NCBI GenBank assembly: GCA_944322885.1
Contig: CALUQH010000015.1
Location: forward strand, 1 to 45,579
DNA: 45,579 nt
From: Candidatus Gastranaerophilales bacterium
GTDB taxonomy: Bacteria > Cyanobacteriota > Vampirovibrionia > Gastranaerophilales > Gastranaerophilaceae
Reading direction: 5' to 3'
Shown: in pieces, positions 34,170 through 43,512 of the stretch
Layout: each line of letters starts with the position of its first letter
How positions within the stretch are numbered: position 1 is the first letter of the stretch
Position numbers and translations under genes: made by a program
Notes under the pieces: model-generated
Seen by the model: the letters and a program-made list of their open reading frames with translations, nothing else
Told to the model about the DNA's origin: nothing
Database searches by the model: none

Positions 34170-34523
34170 TTATTTTTGGAATTCTTCAACAAAAGCCTTA
34201 CTTACTGCGAGAGCTTTAAGTTCTGGATTTTGAATCCCAGCATCTGCGTATTTTTTTTCTGCAAGTTCAGCAACTTCAAGTGCTTTTGCAGCTAATTCAG
34301 GGTTGGACACAAAAACCTTGATATCGTTTTCAAGGTTGTCGACCTTGATTGCAGAACGATCAGCAGGATTTTCCGGAATTTCCTTAATTTCTTTTGTCTG
34401 CACCACTGCCGAAGGCGCTTGAGTAGTGTCTTGAACAGCTTCCGGTTTTACTTGATCAATTTTCTGGGTCTGCGGTTGCTGTGGAATGCTTGAACCTTGA
34501 GGGTTTTTAGGGATTTCGTTCAT
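34170..34523 (-). CDS. Small Pro/Gln-rich protein with helical C-terminus
   Basis: The product has 117 residues. The N-terminal half is Pro/Gln/Lys-rich and unstructured (PQGSSIPQQPQTQKIDQVKP); the C-terminal half is a helical segment (PELAAKALEVAELAEKKYAD). No TM segment or known family. I use ATG at 34523 (AGAGGA upstream); GTG at 34529 is possible. It is divergent from the kinase-like gene, with a GTTA-type dyad in the gap. Confidence 0.6.
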   Translation of the reverse strand: MNEIPKNPQGSSIPQQPQTQKIDQVKPEAVQDTTQAPSAVVQTKEIKEIPENPADRSAIKVDNLENDIKVFVSNPELAAKALEVAELAEKKYADAGIQNPELKALAVSKAFVEEFQK

Positions 34524-34551
34524 AGTCACATCCTCTTTTCTTTTTTCTGGG

Positions 34552-34572
34552 GTTACGACAATTTGTCATAAC
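34552..34572. promoter_or_regulatory. Possible operator dyad
   Basis: GTTAcGACAA-T-TTGTCaTAAC is a near-perfect 21-nt dyad (one mismatch), 28 bp upstream of the small minus-strand gene. A second one, TGTAC-CCT-GTACA at 34714-34726, lies upstream of the kinase-like gene. Both may be regulator binding sites; no regulator is identified. Confidence 0.35.
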
Positions 34573-34777
34573 GATTAGGTATATATCTCTTTATCTCGTT
34601 TTATGCTTTAAAACACATAAACAATTTTTTTTGCTAGTTTGTAAAAAAAAAATTACAAAAATTAATATATAATCATTCTTTACAAACTTTTTATGATATA
34701 TTAAGAAATATAGTGTACCCTGTACAAATATATAAATGTTATATAAAGTATACAACATTAAGGGAAGTAATGCAACA

Positions 34778-35899
34778 ATGAATTTTACTAATTTATTTAG
34801 TAACATAAACCCGAAAGAAGTAATTAAAAATTTACCGGATGCCGTATTCGTAGTAGATTTTGACGGCAGGGTTATATGGGTAAATAATAAAGCGGCCGTA
34901 ATTTTTGAAAGTAATGCAGGTGATTTAAAAGGACTGAGTTTTGATGAACTTGTTGCCAACGGTATGGAAATGGCTGAAAAATCTTATGCTAAAAGAACTG
35001 CCGTTGTAACGGGGGCTTTTACCGTTGAAGGTAAAGAATTTTTCATTGAGATGAATGTAAAAAAATACGTTGACCAGTATTTCATTACAATAAGAGATGT
35101 TACGGCAATGACAAATGTGCTGACTATAGCCGAAAGAACAGGCCGTTTGAATAAAGAAAAAAATCTTATGCTTGTAAGATTATCTAATGAAATCAAATCA
35201 CCTATACAATCAATAATAGGTTTTTCTCAAGCACTTTTAGACGGTCTTGGAGGTGAAATTACCGACAAACAATCCAAGTATGTAAAAATTATTAACAAAA
35301 ATTCAACAGAATTGTTATATTTTATGGAAAAATTTATAGAATTTTCACAGGCTGAATCTTCATTGTTTACCTGTGATATACAGCCGTTTGATATCACTAA
35401 TGCAATCCAATCTGTTGTAAGAAATAATGATAATGTTTTAAGTGCAAAAAATTTGATTGTAAACTACGATTTTGACGAACTGTTGAAAAAAACAATCTAT
35501 AATGATGAAAATGATATTAAAATAATATTGCAAAATATACTTGAAACATCTATCAAACTCACGGATGCCGGTACAATTAACATAAAAGTCGATTACCCTG
35601 AACCCGAAGTTATTGAAAAATCAGGAGCAAAAATAATTAAAAATGCGTCCGCCAATTCTTATATAAGAATTACAGTAACAGATACAGGGGTCGGACTTGC
35701 CGAAACTGAAATGGAAGGGCTTTTCGAACCTTATACACAGCTCGATAAAGTGCATAAAAAAACGATTGTACGTTCTTTGACTTTAGGTACAGCTTATACT
35801 ATGGTTAAAAGAATGGGAGGCGCTATGTGGGTTAATTCGGAAGTTATGAAAGGTTCTTCTTTTTATGTAATACTTCCTGTTGAAAAACCGGCAAACTAA
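34778..35899 (+). CDS. PAS-histidine-kinase-like protein lacking the phospho-acceptor His
   Basis: The product has 373 residues. An N-terminal PAS domain (about 15-110; LPDAVFVVDFDGRVIWVNN) is followed by a HisKA-like helix pair (about 125-190) and a HATPase_c-like region (about 240-370) with DTGVGLAETEMEGLFEPY. The usual S-H-E H-box reads LSNEIKSPIQ, so the phospho-acceptor His is Asn at residue 137. The N-box Asn is Thr (LETSIKLT), and the G2 box (LTLGTAYTM) lacks its normal GxGL form. It probably does not autophosphorylate and may act as a sensor scaffold. AGGGAAG lies 13 nt before the ATG. It precedes the ABC ATPase by 18 bp. Confidence 0.75.
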   Translation: MNFTNLFSNINPKEVIKNLPDAVFVVDFDGRVIWVNNKAAVIFESNAGDLKGLSFDELVANGMEMAEKSYAKRTAVVTGAFTVEGKEFFIEMNVKKYVDQYFITIRDVTAMTNVLTIAERTGRLNKEKNLMLVRLSNEIKSPIQSIIGFSQALLDGLGGEITDKQSKYVKIINKNSTELLYFMEKFIEFSQAESSLFTCDIQPFDITNAIQSVVRNNDNVLSAKNLIVNYDFDELLKKTIYNDENDIKIILQNILETSIKLTDAGTINIKVDYPEPEVIEKSGAKIIKNASANSYIRITVTDTGVGLAETEMEGLFEPYTQLDKVHKKTIVRSLTLGTAYTMVKRMGGAMWVNSEVMKGSSFYVILPVEKPAN

Positions 35900-35917
35900 T
35901 CTGCTAACGGGGCTAAA

Positions 35918-36916
35918 ATGAGTAATGTTGTTTTAAAGAACGTAACTAAAATTTACGATAAGAAAAAAGTTATAGATAATATTGATTTAACAATTAATGA
36001 TAAAGAATTTATCGTCCTTGTAGGAGCATCCGGCTGCGGGAAATCAACCCTTTTAAGAATGATTGCAGGTTTGGAAGAAATTACTGCAGGCGAGATATTT
36101 ATAGGGGACAAAAAAGTTAATGATGCTCAGCCAAAAGATCGTGATATAGCTTTTGTTTTCCAGAGTTACGCTCTATATCCGCACATGACAGTAAGAGAAA
36201 ATATAGCTTTCGGGCTAAAAATGCGCAAAGTCGATAAAGCAGAAATAGCAAAAAAGGTAGAGGAAGCCGCACAAATTCTGGATTTAGGAGAATATTTAGA
36301 TAGGAAACCCAAACAGCTTTCAGGAGGACAGCGCCAGCGTGTAGCACTCGGACGTGCTATTGTGAGAAATCCCAAAGTATTTTTAATGGATGAACCGCTA
36401 TCCAACCTTGATGCGAAATTACGTGTTCAAATGCGCTCAGAAATAAAAAAACTCCACGAAAAACTGCAAACTACATTTATTTATGTAACTCACGACCAGA
36501 CAGAGGCACTCACAATGGGTGACAGAATTGTCGTGTTGGACAAGGGTGTAATTCAGCAGGTTGCAAGCCCTGAAGAAATTTATAACAATCCTGCAAATAC
36601 TTTTGTTGCAGGTTTTATCGGCTCACCGCAAATGAATTTTATAAATTCTGAGGATTTTCCGCACAAAACACAGGATAATGTCATAGTAGGCATACGCCCC
36701 GAGAAAATGTTCAATCCGGACGGGGATATAAAATTCTCTGTAAAAGTGGATATAACAGAGCTTTTGGGCAGTGAAAAAATAGCTTATTTCAACATCGGAG
36801 AACATAAATGTTCCGCTAAACTTCCCGCAGACTTCAACACCGGAGAGAATCTTGAGTTAAGCATAGATTCTGATGATTTATACTTTTTTGACAGGAAAAC
36901 AGGTAAAAGAATTTAA
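35918..36916 (+). CDS. ugpC: Sugar ABC transporter ATP-binding protein (UgpC/MalK type)
   Basis: The product has 332 residues. Walker A is GASGCGKST (36-44), Q-loop FVFQSYALYPHM, signature LSGGQRQRVALGRA, Walker B VFLMDEPLSNLD and the switch His in FIYVTHDQTEALTMGDR. A C-terminal OB-like (TOBE/MOI) domain begins near 240 but is short, so the protein is about 30 residues shorter than typical MalK. MalK/UgpC-type ATPases serve several sugar permeases; the permease at 7484 is a candidate partner. Symbol is approximate. Confidence 0.88.
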   Translation: MSNVVLKNVTKIYDKKKVIDNIDLTINDKEFIVLVGASGCGKSTLLRMIAGLEEITAGEIFIGDKKVNDAQPKDRDIAFVFQSYALYPHMTVRENIAFGLKMRKVDKAEIAKKVEEAAQILDLGEYLDRKPKQLSGGQRQRVALGRAIVRNPKVFLMDEPLSNLDAKLRVQMRSEIKKLHEKLQTTFIYVTHDQTEALTMGDRIVVLDKGVIQQVASPEEIYNNPANTFVAGFIGSPQMNFINSEDFPHKTQDNVIVGIRPEKMFNPDGDIKFSVKVDITELLGSEKIAYFNIGEHKCSAKLPADFNTGENLELSIDSDDLYFFDRKTGKRI

Positions 36917-36917
36917 C

Positions 36918-37076
36918 TCAATTTTCTCCTGTTTCATCTTCTACCCATACAATTGTTATATTAACGGGTCTGGCAAATGGATTTGACATACTTATGGAGC
37001 AAAACGGATTTTGCGCTATAGAATCGTAAAATTTTATTTTTTCAGATAATTTTTTAGTATAATCTAAGAAATTCAT
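36918..37076 (-). CDS. Small protein (52 aa), convergent with the ABC ATPase
   Basis: A 52-codon frame starts at ATG 37076 with AGGGAA 9 nt upstream and stops 1 bp from the ATPase stop codon. The product is soluble: MNFLDYTKKLSEKIKFYDSI, then NPFARPVNITIVWVEDETGEN. No family is recognised. Good ribosome site, normal codon use and exact packing against the neighbour support it as a gene. It fills the otherwise empty 310-base gap 36917-37227; the rest shows only a plausible promoter region for rubrerythrin. Confidence 0.6.
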   Translation of the reverse strand: MNFLDYTKKLSEKIKFYDSIAQNPFCSISMSNPFARPVNITIVWVEDETGEN

Positions 37077-37227
37077 AATTCAATTCCCTATGTCTACATA
37101 ATCCATTATCAAAAATTTTTTGCCGTATATAATCCCGATAAAGTAGTATATTTAGCAAAACCTATTACCCGTGAGTCTAATACCGCATAACAATTAATAA
37201 GTTTAAAATATCTGCGGAGGTAAAATT

Positions 37228-37806
37228 ATGGCAGAAAAAAAATTACGCGGGACTAAAACAGAACAAAATCTTATAAACGCATTTGCGGGAGAATCTCAGG
37301 CAAGAAACAGGTATACATATTTTGCCAAAAAAGCTAAAGAAGAAGGCTATGAACAAATTGCAGCAATATTTCTTGAAACTGCAGAAAACGAAAAAGAACA
37401 TGCAAAATTATTTTATGAATTTCTTGGAGATATAAGAGGGCATGTAAACGCAGAATACCCTTTTGAACTAGGCACAACCGAAGAAAATCTTGAAAGTGCA
37501 GCAGCAGGAGAAAAAGAAGAATGGTCTTTTTTATACGCTGATGGAGAAAAAACAGCCCGAGAAGAAGGTTTTGAAGAAATTGCAGATACTTTTCACCACG
37601 TTATACACGCAGAAAAGCACCACGAACAAAGATATCTCAAACTTCTTGAAAATGTTAAAAACAAAACTGTTTTCAAAAAAGACACAGAAGTAAACTGGAT
37701 GTGCAGAGAGTGCGGATACATTCATCACGGCAAATCCGCGCCGCTAAAATGCCCGAATTGCCACCACTCACAGGCATATTTTCAAATTCTTTGCGAAAAT
37801 TACTAG
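37228..37806 (+). CDS. rbr: Rubrerythrin
   Basis: The product has 192 residues. Rubrerythrin reduces hydrogen peroxide in anaerobes using a di-iron centre. The ferritin-like domain (about 1-140) carries the diiron ligands in AGESQARNRY, AENEKEHAKLF and the second helix pair (EKEEWSFLY, HAEKHHEQRY). The C-terminal rubredoxin domain has CRECGYIHHG and CPNCHHSQA. GCGGAGG gives a strong ribosome site. The stop codon TAG is inside the first 64-bp tandem repeat. Its presence fits an anaerobic lifestyle. Confidence 0.95.
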   Translation: MAEKKLRGTKTEQNLINAFAGESQARNRYTYFAKKAKEEGYEQIAAIFLETAENEKEHAKLFYEFLGDIRGHVNAEYPFELGTTEENLESAAAGEKEEWSFLYADGEKTAREEGFEEIADTFHHVIHAEKHHEQRYLKLLENVKNKTVFKKDTEVNWMCRECGYIHHGKSAPLKCPNCHHSQAYFQILCENY

Positions 37807-37970
37807 GAGCGTAGCCGCTCCACCCGCCACCTGGAATTTTGTATAAAATTAACGGTCTAAACTCAAGAAGGAGCGTAGCCGCTCCACCCGCCACCTGAAG
37901 TTTTGTATAAAATTAACGGTCTAAACTTAAGAGGGAGCGTAGCCACACACATCACCAATTTTGCATAAAA
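37806..37970. repeat. 64-bp tandem repeat, about 2.6 copies
   Basis: Copies start at 37806, 37870 and 37934, an exact 64-bp period. The third is partial and decayed. Each full copy opens with GGAGCGTAGCCGCTCC, a 6-bp hairpin with TAGC loop, then CACCCGCCACCTG and an A/T-rich part. The first copy overlaps the rubrerythrin stop codon. Confidence 0.85.
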
Positions 37971-38040
37971 CTTTAACATTGTAACATTTTGCCAAAATCC
38001 TTTTATTTTAGCAATATTAAGCGTATAATTTTAACAGGAT

Positions 38041-41000
38041 ATGGGCAGGAATTTAAAATTTTTAATAACAATATTTTCTTTAACAGTTTTGTATGGAGCT
38101 TACTACTGGGGGATTCCTGCTCTTATTAATCTGCCTGAAAGAGCTGATTATATTGAACGGATTGTTCTAAAAGAAACAGGTTATAAAATATCATTAGATA
38201 ACCCTGAGTTAAAAATGGGATTTACTCCGTCTGTATGGGTTAAAGCAAATAGTTTTTGCGTATTGAATAAGGACAATTCCAGAGCTCTTGAAGTAGAAAA
38301 ACCAAATATCAATATTAAACTTTTGCCTTTAATATTTAAAGATATTGATATTAAATATTTTTCAGCAGGAAATATAACTGCAAATCTTGTTTTCACAAAA
38401 AATTCAGAACTCCGGCTCGGCGATTATAAATTATCAGAAAACATAAACTCACCGTTCAAAATCAAACATGCCTGCATAAATCTTGAAAATTACGGAATAA
38501 ATCTTGATGACCGGCTGCAATCAAAAAAACTTGCACTAACAGGGGACTACCTTGTTATAAAAAATTTTAACAGTGATAAACATATTGATTTATCAACAAG
38601 CGCCAAATTACAAACAGGGAAGAAAACATCTTACCTTAAAGCCGATATCGATTTGAAACTGCCTTTGAATAAAATTTCAGACGATCAGGCAGAACTTTCC
38701 GGACATCTTGTAAACCTTGATTTATCCGATTTCTCAGTTTATGCAAAAGCTCTTTCCAAAGGTGAAATCAGTTCAGTTTCAGGACTCGTCAACTTTACGG
38801 CAAATACAGTCGAAACAGGTGATAAGCATAAACAAATAAAAACAGCACTATACATAAATGACTTCGGGATATTTAAAAAAGATTTTTCTACTTCTGTCTA
38901 TCTTGACGGAAAAATGGAAATAAAAACGGATGTTAATACTATAAAAAACGGAATTGACATCAATGAAATGAAAATTACTGCCAAAGGTATAAAATCTTTC
39001 ACCACAGGCAAAATTACAAAGCTGAATAATAAAATCCCGGAGCTTGACTTAAAAGTAACAATTAATCAATCTAAGGCGGAAGACATTGTTTCACTGCTCC
39101 CTGCAGAACATAATCTTTGTCCTGATATAGACTTATTTATACTTAAACAGGCAGGTTTCTGGGGCAAAGCGGCTGGGAATTTAGAAATTAAAGGGAAGGC
39201 TGATTTTCCTGATGTATTCGGAAACGTACTTGTATGGGATGCTTATATGGTGCAACCTATTAAAAATGCTGAAAAAGCTGTAATCAAAATAGCATTTAAC
39301 GGGCAAAAGCTTAATCTTGATGTAAAAGTGCCGACAAGCCCTACAGAAACAGTATATGTAAAAGGGCCGATAAACCTTTATCACGACAAATATGCTGATT
39401 TAATGATTACAAGCACGGAAAATGTAGATTTGAAAACAGCACAAATAGTTCTTAATCCGCTGCACGATATACTGCATTTTGATTTAGGTCCTGTCCCGAT
39501 AATGGATATTAAAGGGAAAGGCGGGATTAATCTGCATGTTATAGGTACAAGAGAAAATCCGCACGGGTGGGGACAGTTCAGATTTAAAAATGCAACTGTA
39601 TCTTTTCTTGACATCCACAATATGATTTTGACAAACGGTTCAGGAACTCTTGATTTTGATAATCAAAATACTTTATTCCAGACAAAAACTGCAAACTTCA
39701 ACGGGAAACCGGTTTCTGTAAAAGGAACCTGCTCTCTTGCAGGAGATCTTGATTTTACCGTAAAAACGGCGGGACAGAATTTAGGTAATTTAATAAAAAT
39801 TATCAAAACATCTCCTATGCTTGCGGATATCCAAAAAATGACAGAAAGCATTGAAAACGCATCCGGTTCTTCAGACTTTTTCTTAAACCTTACAGGGAAA
39901 GTAAAAAATCCGAAAGATATTGTTTTTAATAAAAATATTTTCGCAAAAGGGAATATTAACCTTCACTCTGCAGCAATAAAATTAAAAGAGCTCCCGCTCA
40001 CACTTTCAAATACATCAGGAGTAATTAATTTTAATAATCTTGATGCCGATTTTAAACTTAATTCATTGCTTAACAAATCCAGAATTTCGGCAAAAGGTAA
40101 GATTAAAGGGACTGATGCAAGTTTAGAAATTCTATCACCTAAATTCAATCTTGGTGACGGAATTTCAGCTTTCCCGTATAAAATACCGTACAAAAATGAC
40201 CTTGCAACTGTTAATTCAAGCTTTAATGCTTCATATAAAGGTGATATAAATAAAATCGATTATAATAAATTATCTGTAAAAGGACGGATTTATCCAAACA
40301 GAGGAGCAAAATCCGCAATTATTACAAACGGCGGAGGCTTTGAACTTAATAATTCTCGCTTCAAACTCTCTGAATTGAAGGGAACATTTAATAAAAGCCC
40401 TTATGATATTTCTCTTTATATTTCCGGCTTATTCAGCCCGAAAAGAGTTGTAAACGGGAAATGCAATATAAATTCATTTGACCTGAATACTATTAATAAT
40501 AAAGAAATTCAGGCATTTTTACCGCCCGACGCTGCTAAACAGCTAAATGATATTCAAATTTTAACAGGAAAAATCAACCTGAAAGCAAGAGCCAGAAACA
40601 ACAATATTACCGTTTATGCTCCGCTCAACGATATCAACATTTTATATAAGCCTAAAAAAATTAAACTTGTTATAAACAGCGGAGATATTTTATTAAACAA
40701 CGATACATTGAATATAAATAAAGTTAATGCTCAGCTCGGGAGTATGCCTGTTTTTGTATCCGGCAAAGTCGCAAACATTCAAAAAAATCCGAACCTTAAT
40801 ATTTATCTCAATACAAAGCTTACACAGGAATTTTTTGACCAATACTTCAATAACAAGGCAGTTTATCCTATAAAACTTAAGGGTGATGTAATTTTAACAT
40901 CAAGGGTAAACGGAACATTAAATAACCTGAATACAAATTCTAACTTAAATATTGATGCTTCATCCAGCCTTTATTACATGGGAGCTTCCATTGGAGATGC

Positions 41001-42483
41001 GGAAAATCCCGTAAAAATTGTTATAAACAGTAATTATTCACCAAATAAAATAAAAATTAACAGACTGCAATATGACAAAATTATAACATCTCTTAATAAC
41101 AAACCTTACATCGCACCGCAGCTTAATGCGTCGGGAACACTTGCACTTTTAACGGACAATATTATAGGTTTTAACAACTTTAAAGTGAAAACGCAGACTC
41201 CGACAGATGCAAAAATATTCAATATAATATTTAGAAAACCGTTTATGAAACAGGGGGTATTTACATCAGACCTTGTGCTTAACGGTACATCTCTCAATCC
41301 GAAAATAAACGGCAAGTTTGAAATAACAAGTATTGATATTCCGTTCTTTGACTCAACAATCAGAGATGTAAACCTTGATTTTAAAAATGACAAAATTTAT
41401 ATAACAAGTAAAGGTACGGTTATTACAAATGATGTATTTCTTAATGCGGTTATGAAAAATAATCTTACTCCGCCTTATATTATAGACTATGCAAAATTGA
41501 GGGTCGGTGATTTAAATGTTAATAAAATAACGGAAACCTTGAGAGATGTAGAAGCCGAAGCGACAAGAAATCCTACTGTTTCACCGAATAACCTTCCGCC
41601 TTTTGATATTGACCAGCTCGTAATCAACAATGCAGATATTGAAGCAGATAAGATTAAAGTAAGAAATATAAATGCTGACAATTTTACGGCAAATCTCAGT
41701 CTTGATAAAAACGGACTTGCAGATATCAAAAACTTTAAATTTAATATTGCAGAAGGCTCTGTTAACGGCAATTTTAAACATAATATAAATACACATAGAA
41801 CTAATCTTGATATTAATCTTGATAAAGCAAATGCACTTATAATGTCAGAAGCCCTGTTTGACTTAAAAGGGCAGGTATACGGCTCGGTTAACGGGAATTT
41901 TAATTTAAGCTGTACAGGCGACAGTCAGGATTGCTTTAAAACGCTTTCCGGTGACGGAACATTTAAAATTGCGGATGGGAGAATGCCCAAACTCGGTTCT
42001 CTTGAGTATCTGCTTAAAGCCGGAAACCTTCTTAAAGGTGGCTTTACAGGGCTTTCAATAAACAGCCTTATTGATCTTGTTACACCGCTAAAAACAGGAA
42101 ACTTTGATAGTATATCAGGAGATATACATATTGCAGACGGCATAGCTGACAATATAAATATTTATTCAAACGGAAATGATTTGAATATGTATATGACAGG
42201 GAATTACAATCTGACAACATCGGTTGCCGATATGAAAATATATGGAAGTCTTACTAAAAATATTACAACCGTATTCGGAAAGATTAAAAACGCATCATTA
42301 AATACCCTGTTTAACACAATCCCCGGTATTAGCAGCCAAACGGAAAAACTGTTATTGCAAACAGACATAAGTAAAATTCCTGACATCAAAAATGCAACTG
42401 ATATCTACAGAATTTTTGCAGTAGAAATCAATGGTGATATTAACGGTTCAGATTATGTAAGAAGTTTTAAATGGGTTAAATGA
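38041..42483 (+). CDS. AsmA/TamB-like giant envelope protein
   Basis: The product has 1480 residues. An N-terminal transmembrane anchor (FLITIFSLTVLYGAYYWGIPAL) is followed by long beta-rich repeats, typical of AsmA-like (bridge-like lipid transfer) proteins, which in Gram-negative cells span from inner to outer membrane. The C-terminal region has the AsmA family pattern LSGDGTFKIADGRMPKLGSL and ISGDIHIADGIADNINIYS. A role in phospholipid transport to the outer membrane is family inference. TATAAT lies 11 nt before the ATG with AGGA between. It abuts the convergent prepilin gene with no gap. Confidence 0.82.
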   Translation: MGRNLKFLITIFSLTVLYGAYYWGIPALINLPERADYIERIVLKETGYKISLDNPELKMGFTPSVWVKANSFCVLNKDNSRALEVEKPNINIKLLPLIFKDIDIKYFSAGNITANLVFTKNSELRLGDYKLSENINSPFKIKHACINLENYGINLDDRLQSKKLALTGDYLVIKNFNSDKHIDLSTSAKLQTGKKTSYLKADIDLKLPLNKISDDQAELSGHLVNLDLSDFSVYAKALSKGEISSVSGLVNFTANTVETGDKHKQIKTALYINDFGIFKKDFSTSVYLDGKMEIKTDVNTIKNGIDINEMKITAKGIKSFTTGKITKLNNKIPELDLKVTINQSKAEDIVSLLPAEHNLCPDIDLFILKQAGFWGKAAGNLEIKGKADFPDVFGNVLVWDAYMVQPIKNAEKAVIKIAFNGQKLNLDVKVPTSPTETVYVKGPINLYHDKYADLMITSTENVDLKTAQIVLNPLHDILHFDLGPVPIMDIKGKGGINLHVIGTRENPHGWGQFRFKNATVSFLDIHNMILTNGSGTLDFDNQNTLFQTKTANFNGKPVSVKGTCSLAGDLDFTVKTAGQNLGNLIKIIKTSPMLADIQKMTESIENASGSSDFFLNLTGKVKNPKDIVFNKNIFAKGNINLHSAAIKLKELPLTLSNTSGVINFNNLDADFKLNSLLNKSRISAKGKIKGTDASLEILSPKFNLGDGISAFPYKIPYKNDLATVNSSFNASYKGDINKIDYNKLSVKGRIYPNRGAKSAIITNGGGFELNNSRFKLSELKGTFNKSPYDISLYISGLFSPKRVVNGKCNINSFDLNTINNKEIQAFLPPDAAKQLNDIQILTGKINLKARARNNNITVYAPLNDINILYKPKKIKLVINSGDILLNNDTLNINKVNAQLGSMPVFVSGKVANIQKNPNLNIYLNTKLTQEFFDQYFNNKAVYPIKLKGDVILTSRVNGTLNNLNTNSNLNIDASSSLYYMGASIGDAENPVKIVINSNYSPNKIKINRLQYDKIITSLNNKPYIAPQLNASGTLALLTDNIIGFNNFKVKTQTPTDAKIFNIIFRKPFMKQGVFTSDLVLNGTSLNPKINGKFEITSIDIPFFDSTIRDVNLDFKNDKIYITSKGTVITNDVFLNAVMKNNLTPPYIIDYAKLRVGDLNVNKITETLRDVEAEATRNPTVSPNNLPPFDIDQLVINNADIEADKIKVRNINADNFTANLSLDKNGLADIKNFKFNIAEGSVNGNFKHNINTHRTNLDINLDKANALIMSEALFDLKGQVYGSVNGNFNLSCTGDSQDCFKTLSGDGTFKIADGRMPKLGSLEYLLKAGNLLKGGFTGLSINSLIDLVTPLKTGNFDSISGDIHIADGIADNINIYSNGNDLNMYMTGNYNLTTSVADMKIYGSLTKNITTVFGKIKNASLNTLFNTIPGISSQTEKLLLQTDISKIPDIKNATDIYRIFAVEINGDINGSDYVRSFKWVK

Positions 42484-43229
42484 TTAAAATCTTATTCTTT
42501 GAGGATAATCTTTAGTTATTTTCCAGCCATTATATTGAATTAGTGCAGTACAATACATTCTTCCGATGGCATTTTGATTTTGGTCTTCACACCCGTTAAT
42601 AAGCTTTTCGTATGTACCGTCCCAAGCATACATGTATGGTTCAAAACCTTTATTATAATGATAACGCCAATCTGTATTGTCAGTTATTGGGCAAAAAATA
42701 AAAGCAAATGCACATACTCCGCTACCGCCTCTATCACCGTATTGCTCAATACAATCCTTAGCCTTTGAAGGATAAAAGAACCAATCTCTTGTTGTTGCCT
42801 GTTGATATTGTTTCAACGCGCTACCGTCAGGGAAATATACAATAAATGTCCCGTCAGACAATTCTTCAGTTTTTATAATTTCCATATAAGGTGCTAAATA
42901 TTTGTTAAACCATTTTTCAGCCTCTGATGAACCTGGAATCAGATTACCCTCATCATCTGTTTGCGCACCCTCCAAATCCTCAAACCAATATTTTTTATCT
43001 CCATAATCATTCTCTGCCATTGTTATGGCCTGATTTATGGCAGAATAGAACTTTTTAAGCCGCGTTTCAACAACTGCATTTTTATGATTTTGAATTAAAA
43101 CAGGCATAGTCATTGCCGCAACCACACCAATAATACCAAGAGTAATCAATACTTCCGCAAGTGTAAAACCGTTATAGGAGCTTAGATTTGCCCCCCCCCC
43201 GATTTAACGATTTGTAACATTTTAACCAT
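42484..43229 (-). CDS. Prepilin-like protein with poly-G frameshift in the leader
   Basis: The conserved part encodes 221 residues from LITLGIIG onward, ending GWKITKDYPQRIRF, typical of pilin-like proteins. The real start is probably ATG at 43229, which has AAAGGAG 7 nt upstream. Read from there, translation goes MVKMLQIVKS and into a run of 10 G (43191-43200), then hits TAA at 43184. One more G (11) would give a 24-residue leader, GGG-ANLSSYNG^FTLAEVLIT, and a complete prepilin with Glu5. So the gene is out of frame here, either phase-OFF or by assembly error in the homopolymer. Confidence 0.8.
43191..43200 (-). repeat. Homopolymer tract of 10 G (C on plus strand)
   Basis: It is the only homopolymer of this length of G or C in the window and sits within the first 30 coding bases of the prepilin leader, where slipped-strand changes alter the frame. 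Confidence 0.9.
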
Positions 43230-43284
43230 ACTTTGCTCCTTTCTTAAGTATCCTTAATTATTATAAAATATTTTCTATAAAAGT

Positions 43285-43491
43285 TCAAGGTACAGGGTCA
43301 TACCCGCCCTCATGATACGGATGACATTTTGCAATTCGTTTTATTCCAAGCCATCCGCCTTTTATTACACCGTATTTTTCTATTGCCTGACGTGTGTATT
43401 CTGAACATGTCGGATAAAACCTGCACACCGCAGGGGTATGCTTTGAAATTTTTTGATAAATTGAGATTAAAAATAAAATAAGCTTTTTCAT
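43285..43491 (-). CDS. yidD: Membrane protein insertion efficiency factor YidD
   Basis: The product has 68 residues. It matches YidD throughout: [20 protein letters not shown], then [21 protein letters not shown] and the closing GGYDPVP. It is a small membrane-peripheral protein helping YidC insertion. It lies 21 bp after the flhA stop on the same strand, not in its usual place beside rnpA and yidC. Confidence 0.95.
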   Translation of the reverse strand: MKKLILFLISIYQKISKHTPAVCRFYPTCSEYTRQAIEKYGVIKGGWLGIKRIAKCHPYHEGGYDPVP

Positions 43492-43512
43492 AAAAAATAA
43501 TCTAAATATATA

